Shown here: positions 61,692-64,000 of the stretch, in pieces
How positions within the stretch are numbered: the first letter of the stretch is position 1
Layout: every line of letters begins with the position of its first letter
Origin: MWAR01 sp035388825
Lineage (GTDB): Bacteria > Muiribacteriota > Ozemobacteria > Ozemobacterales > Ozemobacteraceae
NCBI GenBank assembly: GCA_035388825.1
Contig: DAOOQQ010000013.1
Coordinates: 23,851-87,850, forward strand
Length of the DNA stretch: 64,000 bases
Direction of reading: 5' to 3'
The notes under the pieces: model-generated
The model's input: only the letters and a program-made list of their open reading frames with translations
What the model was told of the DNA's origin: nothing
Databases searched by the model: none
Program-made: the position numbers and the translations under genes

Positions 61692-62753
61692 ATGATCGAG
61701 ATCGACGGTTCGGCCGGGGAAGGCGGCGGCCAGGTTCTCCGGTCGGCCCTGGCCCTGTCGGCCTGCACGGGAAAGCCGTTCCGGATCGTGAAGATCCGCG
61801 CCAACCGGAAGAAGCCCGGCCTGATGCGCCAGCACCTGACCGCGGTCCAGGCAGCGCAGCAGGTGTGCGGGGCCCAGGTGGATGGGGCGCGGATCGGCGC
61901 GTCGGAGCTGACGTTCGTTCCCGGCCCGGTCATGCCCGGCACCTACCGGTTCGCCGTCGGAACGGCGGGCAGCGCGACGCTGGTGCTCCAGACGGTGCTG
62001 CCGCCCCTTCTCTGCGCCTCCGGCCCTTCGGTCGTGCGGCTCGAGGGCGGCACGCACAATGCCTGGGCGCCGCCCTATCATTTTCTGGACGAATCCTTCT
62101 TTCCGGTGCTTCGTCAAATGGGGGCATGCATCGAAAGCGAACTGGAGACATGGGGGTTCTACCCGGCCGGCGGCGGCAGCTTCCAGGTGCGGATCACACC
62201 GGCGGCCGGGGGGCTGCGCCGGATCGACCTGGCCGAGCGGGGAAGCCTGGTGCGGGCCGAAGTGACGGCGGCCGTTTCCCGCATTCCGCGGGATATCGCC
62301 GACGACGAAGGGATGCTGATCAGAGGGGGAGCCGAGTTCCCGGTCGCGAAGTGCCGGAGTGAGGTCGTCGAGTCGCCGGGGCCCGGGAACGTGGCGATGC
62401 TGCGGCTGGAGTTCGAGCGGTGCACGGCGCTCTTCACCGGGTTCGGGGAGCTGGGCGTGTCACGCCGGACGGTGGCAAAAGAGGTCTGCAAGGCCGCGAA
62501 CGCGTTCCACCGCTCCGCCGCCGCCGTCGAGGAGCACCTGGCCGATCAGCTCCTGATCCCGATGGCGCTTGCGGGCGGGGGTCGCTTCACGACCATGGCC
62601 CCGACCCTGCATACGAAAACGAACAGCGAGATCGTCCGGCGGTTCGTCGATGTGAGCATCCGATCCAGCGAGCTTCGGAAGGGCCTCTGGCGGATCGATG
62701 TGGCCGGCACGGCCTCCGGAAAGGAGAGCGACCATGGAATGGGTGAAGGATAA
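61692..62753 (+). CDS. rtcA: RNA 3'-terminal phosphate cyclase
   Basis: Converts an RNA 3'-phosphate to a 2',3'-cyclic phosphate using ATP. 353 residues, usual for RtcA. The family opening IDGSAGEGGGQVLRSALALS is complete, with RANRKKPGLMRQHLTA after it; WGFYPAGGG and the catalytic His block PTLHTKTNSE (near residue 311) are also present. The start has no strong ribosome site (GGGTGAG only), and it lies 29 nt after the GH30 stop. It overlaps rtcB by 20 nt. Confidence 0.95.
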   Translation: MIEIDGSAGEGGGQVLRSALALSACTGKPFRIVKIRANRKKPGLMRQHLTAVQAAQQVCGAQVDGARIGASELTFVPGPVMPGTYRFAVGTAGSATLVLQTVLPPLLCASGPSVVRLEGGTHNAWAPPYHFLDESFFPVLRQMGACIESELETWGFYPAGGGSFQVRITPAAGGLRRIDLAERGSLVRAEVTAAVSRIPRDIADDEGMLIRGGAEFPVAKCRSEVVESPGPGNVAMLRLEFERCTALFTGFGELGVSRRTVAKEVCKAANAFHRSAAAVEEHLADQLLIPMALAGGGRFTTMAPTLHTKTNSEIVRRFVDVSIRSSELRKGLWRIDVAGTASGKESDHGMGEG

Positions 62754-63975
62754 ATCCCAGATCTCGAAAGAGGCGCGCGTGCCGCTCAAGTCCTGGTGCC
62801 CCGATCCCGAGGCCGAGGCGCTCGCCCAGGCGGCGAACCTGGCGGCGCACCCGGCCGTCGTCTCACACGTGGCCCTGATGCCCGACTGCCACGTGGGATA
62901 CGGCATGCCGATCGGCGGCGTCATCGCCTGCCGCGACGTGATCATTCCGAACGCCGTCGGGGTCGATATCGGGTGCGGCATGGGCGCCGTGCGCACGACC
63001 GCAACGGTCGAACAGCTCCCCGACCTGTCCCGGATCAGAAAAATACTTGATGCTATCAAATCGAGGATCCCGGTCGGGGAGGGCAATGGACATCGCCAGC
63101 CCCAGTCCTGGAGGGGCTTCGAGAAGTTCGAAGACGGGCTCGGGCGCGGCGGCCGGCCGGGCTGGATGGACGAGACCGGCCTGCACCGCGACCGGCTGAA
63201 CCTCGGAACGCTCGGGGGCGGCAACCACTTCATCGAGCTCCAGGCGGACACCGACGGGGTCGTCTGGATGATGCTCCATTCGGGCTCGCGTAACCTCGGC
63301 TACCGCGTGGCGAACTTCTACCACCGGCTGGCCCGGGCGCTCAACGAGAAGTGGCGCGCGGCGATTCCCTCGCCCGATCTGGCGTTCCTGCCGCTCGAGG
63401 AGCTCGAAGGCGAGGCGTATGTGCGCGACATGAACTTCGCCCTGGCCTATGCCCTCGAGAACCGGCGGCAGATGATGGAGGTGTTCAAAGAGGTTCTGTC
63501 CGCGCATCTGCCGGGAATCCGGTTCACCGAGGAGATCAACATCCATCACAACTATGCGGCGGTCGAGAACCACTTCGGCCGCAACGTCTGGGTGCATCGC
63601 AAGGGCGCGACCTCGGCCCGTTCCGGAGAACTCGGTATTATACCTGGAAGTATGGGAACATTTTCCTATATCGTCCGCGGCCTGGGCAACCCCGACTCGT
63701 TCGCCTCCTGCTCGCACGGGGCGGGCCGGCGCATGGGCCGCAAGGAGGCCGACCGCCGCCTGAGCGTGGAGGAGTGCGACCGGGCCATGGCGGGAATCGT
63801 GTTCGACCGCTGGCACCGGGCGGGCGGCCACGGGCGGCGTGGCGGCCGGGGCGGCGCGCTCGACCTGAGCGAGGCCCCGCAGGCCTACAAGGACATCGAC
63901 ACCGTGATCGCCAACCAACGCGACCTCGTCGAGCCCGTCGTCAAACTCCGCCCTCTCGGTGTCATCAAGGGCTGA
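62734..63975 (+). CDS. rtcB: RNA ligase RtcB
   Basis: Joins 2',3'-cyclic-phosphate or 3'-phosphate RNA ends to 5'-OH ends with GTP and Mn. 413 residues. Metal ligands are visible: VGVDIGCGMGAVR (Asp and Cys), LGGGNHFIE, LHSGSRNLG and HHNYAAVENH. The catalytic His is in SCSHGAGRRMGR (near residue 335) after GSMGTFSYIV. LSEAPQAYKDID closes the fold. A Gly/Arg/His-rich segment (GGHGRRGGRGG) precedes it. AAGGAG lies 7 nt before the ATG inside rtcA. With rtcA it forms a repair pair, as in E. coli. Confidence 0.96.
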   Translation: MEWVKDKSQISKEARVPLKSWCPDPEAEALAQAANLAAHPAVVSHVALMPDCHVGYGMPIGGVIACRDVIIPNAVGVDIGCGMGAVRTTATVEQLPDLSRIRKILDAIKSRIPVGEGNGHRQPQSWRGFEKFEDGLGRGGRPGWMDETGLHRDRLNLGTLGGGNHFIELQADTDGVVWMMLHSGSRNLGYRVANFYHRLARALNEKWRAAIPSPDLAFLPLEELEGEAYVRDMNFALAYALENRRQMMEVFKEVLSAHLPGIRFTEEINIHHNYAAVENHFGRNVWVHRKGATSARSGELGIIPGSMGTFSYIVRGLGNPDSFASCSHGAGRRMGRKEADRRLSVEECDRAMAGIVFDRWHRAGGHGRRGGRGGALDLSEAPQAYKDIDTVIANQRDLVEPVVKLRPLGVIKG

Positions 63976-63983
63976 CCGGCTTC

Positions 63984-64000
63984 CTTCCAGGGCCTGGAAG
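63984..64000 (+). repeat. Inverted repeat at window edge, probable truncated terminator stem
   Basis: CTTCCAGG and CCTGGAAG (8 bp each side of one G) lie 9 nt after the rtcB stop and end at the window boundary; any T-run would be outside. Confidence 0.4.

Overview
The window is a GC-rich (roughly 60% or more by eye) bacterial chromosome segment with tightly packed genes, many joined by ATGA stop/start overlaps. No rRNA, tRNA, CRISPR array or complete insertion sequence was seen. The gene content (FtsH, RNase PH, RdgB, an Rqc2-type NFACT protein, RtcA/RtcB, a murein amidase, exported lipoprotein-like and beta-propeller proteins, several HEAT/TPR proteins, a CheW and a PilZ protein) fits a free-living, envelope-rich, probably Gram-negative and motile or surface-active bacterium of a poorly sampled lineage. 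A candidate phylum such as Riflebacteria/Ozemobacteria is possible but cannot be shown from this sequence alone.

Region 1 (1-12.2 kb) is a surface-polysaccharide locus made of two convergent operons. The plus-strand operon makes a CDP-activated 6-deoxy sugar (CDP-glucose synthase, CDP-glucose 4,6-dehydratase, a cupin 3,5-epimerase-like protein, an SDR reductase) and ends in a family 2 and a family 4 glycosyltransferase. The minus-strand operon holds a paralogous family 4 glycosyltransferase, three legionaminic/sialic-type nonulosonate genes (LegB-, LegG/NeuC- and LegI/NeuB-like) and a B12-binding radical SAM protein. WecB lies separately at 25.3 kb.

Region 2 (12.3-24.9 kb) holds an exported beta-propeller protein, an NFACT/RqcH protein, a three-gene signalling operon (soluble histidine kinase, receiver-HDOD, receiver-PP2C phosphatase), a DnaB-like ATPase followed by TPR and HEAT proteins, and a murein amidase. 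Region 3 (25-45 kb) is mostly housekeeping: FtsH, a HEAT-repeat protein, a zinc-ribbon protein behind a long structured leader, an MBL hydrolase, RNase PH/RdgB, a radical SAM protein, a double-PilZ protein, a Ycf46-like AAA ATPase overlapping CheW, rubredoxin, a penicillin-acylase-family Ntn hydrolase, a serine beta-lactamase-like hydrolase and an ankyrin protein.

Region 4 (45-54.6 kb) looks like one stress/redox regulon. A divergent AraC-type regulator faces a YqhD-like alcohol dehydrogenase, as in E. coli yqhC/yqhD. Behind it are an exported flavodoxin, an alpha/beta hydrolase with a Cys elbow, a double carboxymuconolactone-decarboxylase-cupin fusion, a haem-type membrane protein, a RibD/DHFR-like reductase, an exported DUF362 protein and an Fe-S aldo-keto reductase. 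Region 5 (54.6-64 kb) is more accessory: a DUF4143 ATPase with a 15-bp palindrome over its promoter, a low-GC BrnT/BrnA toxin-antitoxin pair, an EamA transporter, a GH30 glycosidase with an unexplained N-terminal domain, and an overlapping rtcA-rtcB RNA repair pair.

The signals least explained by known families are: the structured leader of the zinc-ribbon gene (29.8-30.06 kb); AT islands centred on ATATATAT, whose coding copies are all read as the codon pair ATA-TAT; the B12 radical SAM gene at the end of the nonulosonate operon; and the palindromic operators at 46.3 and 54.6 kb.
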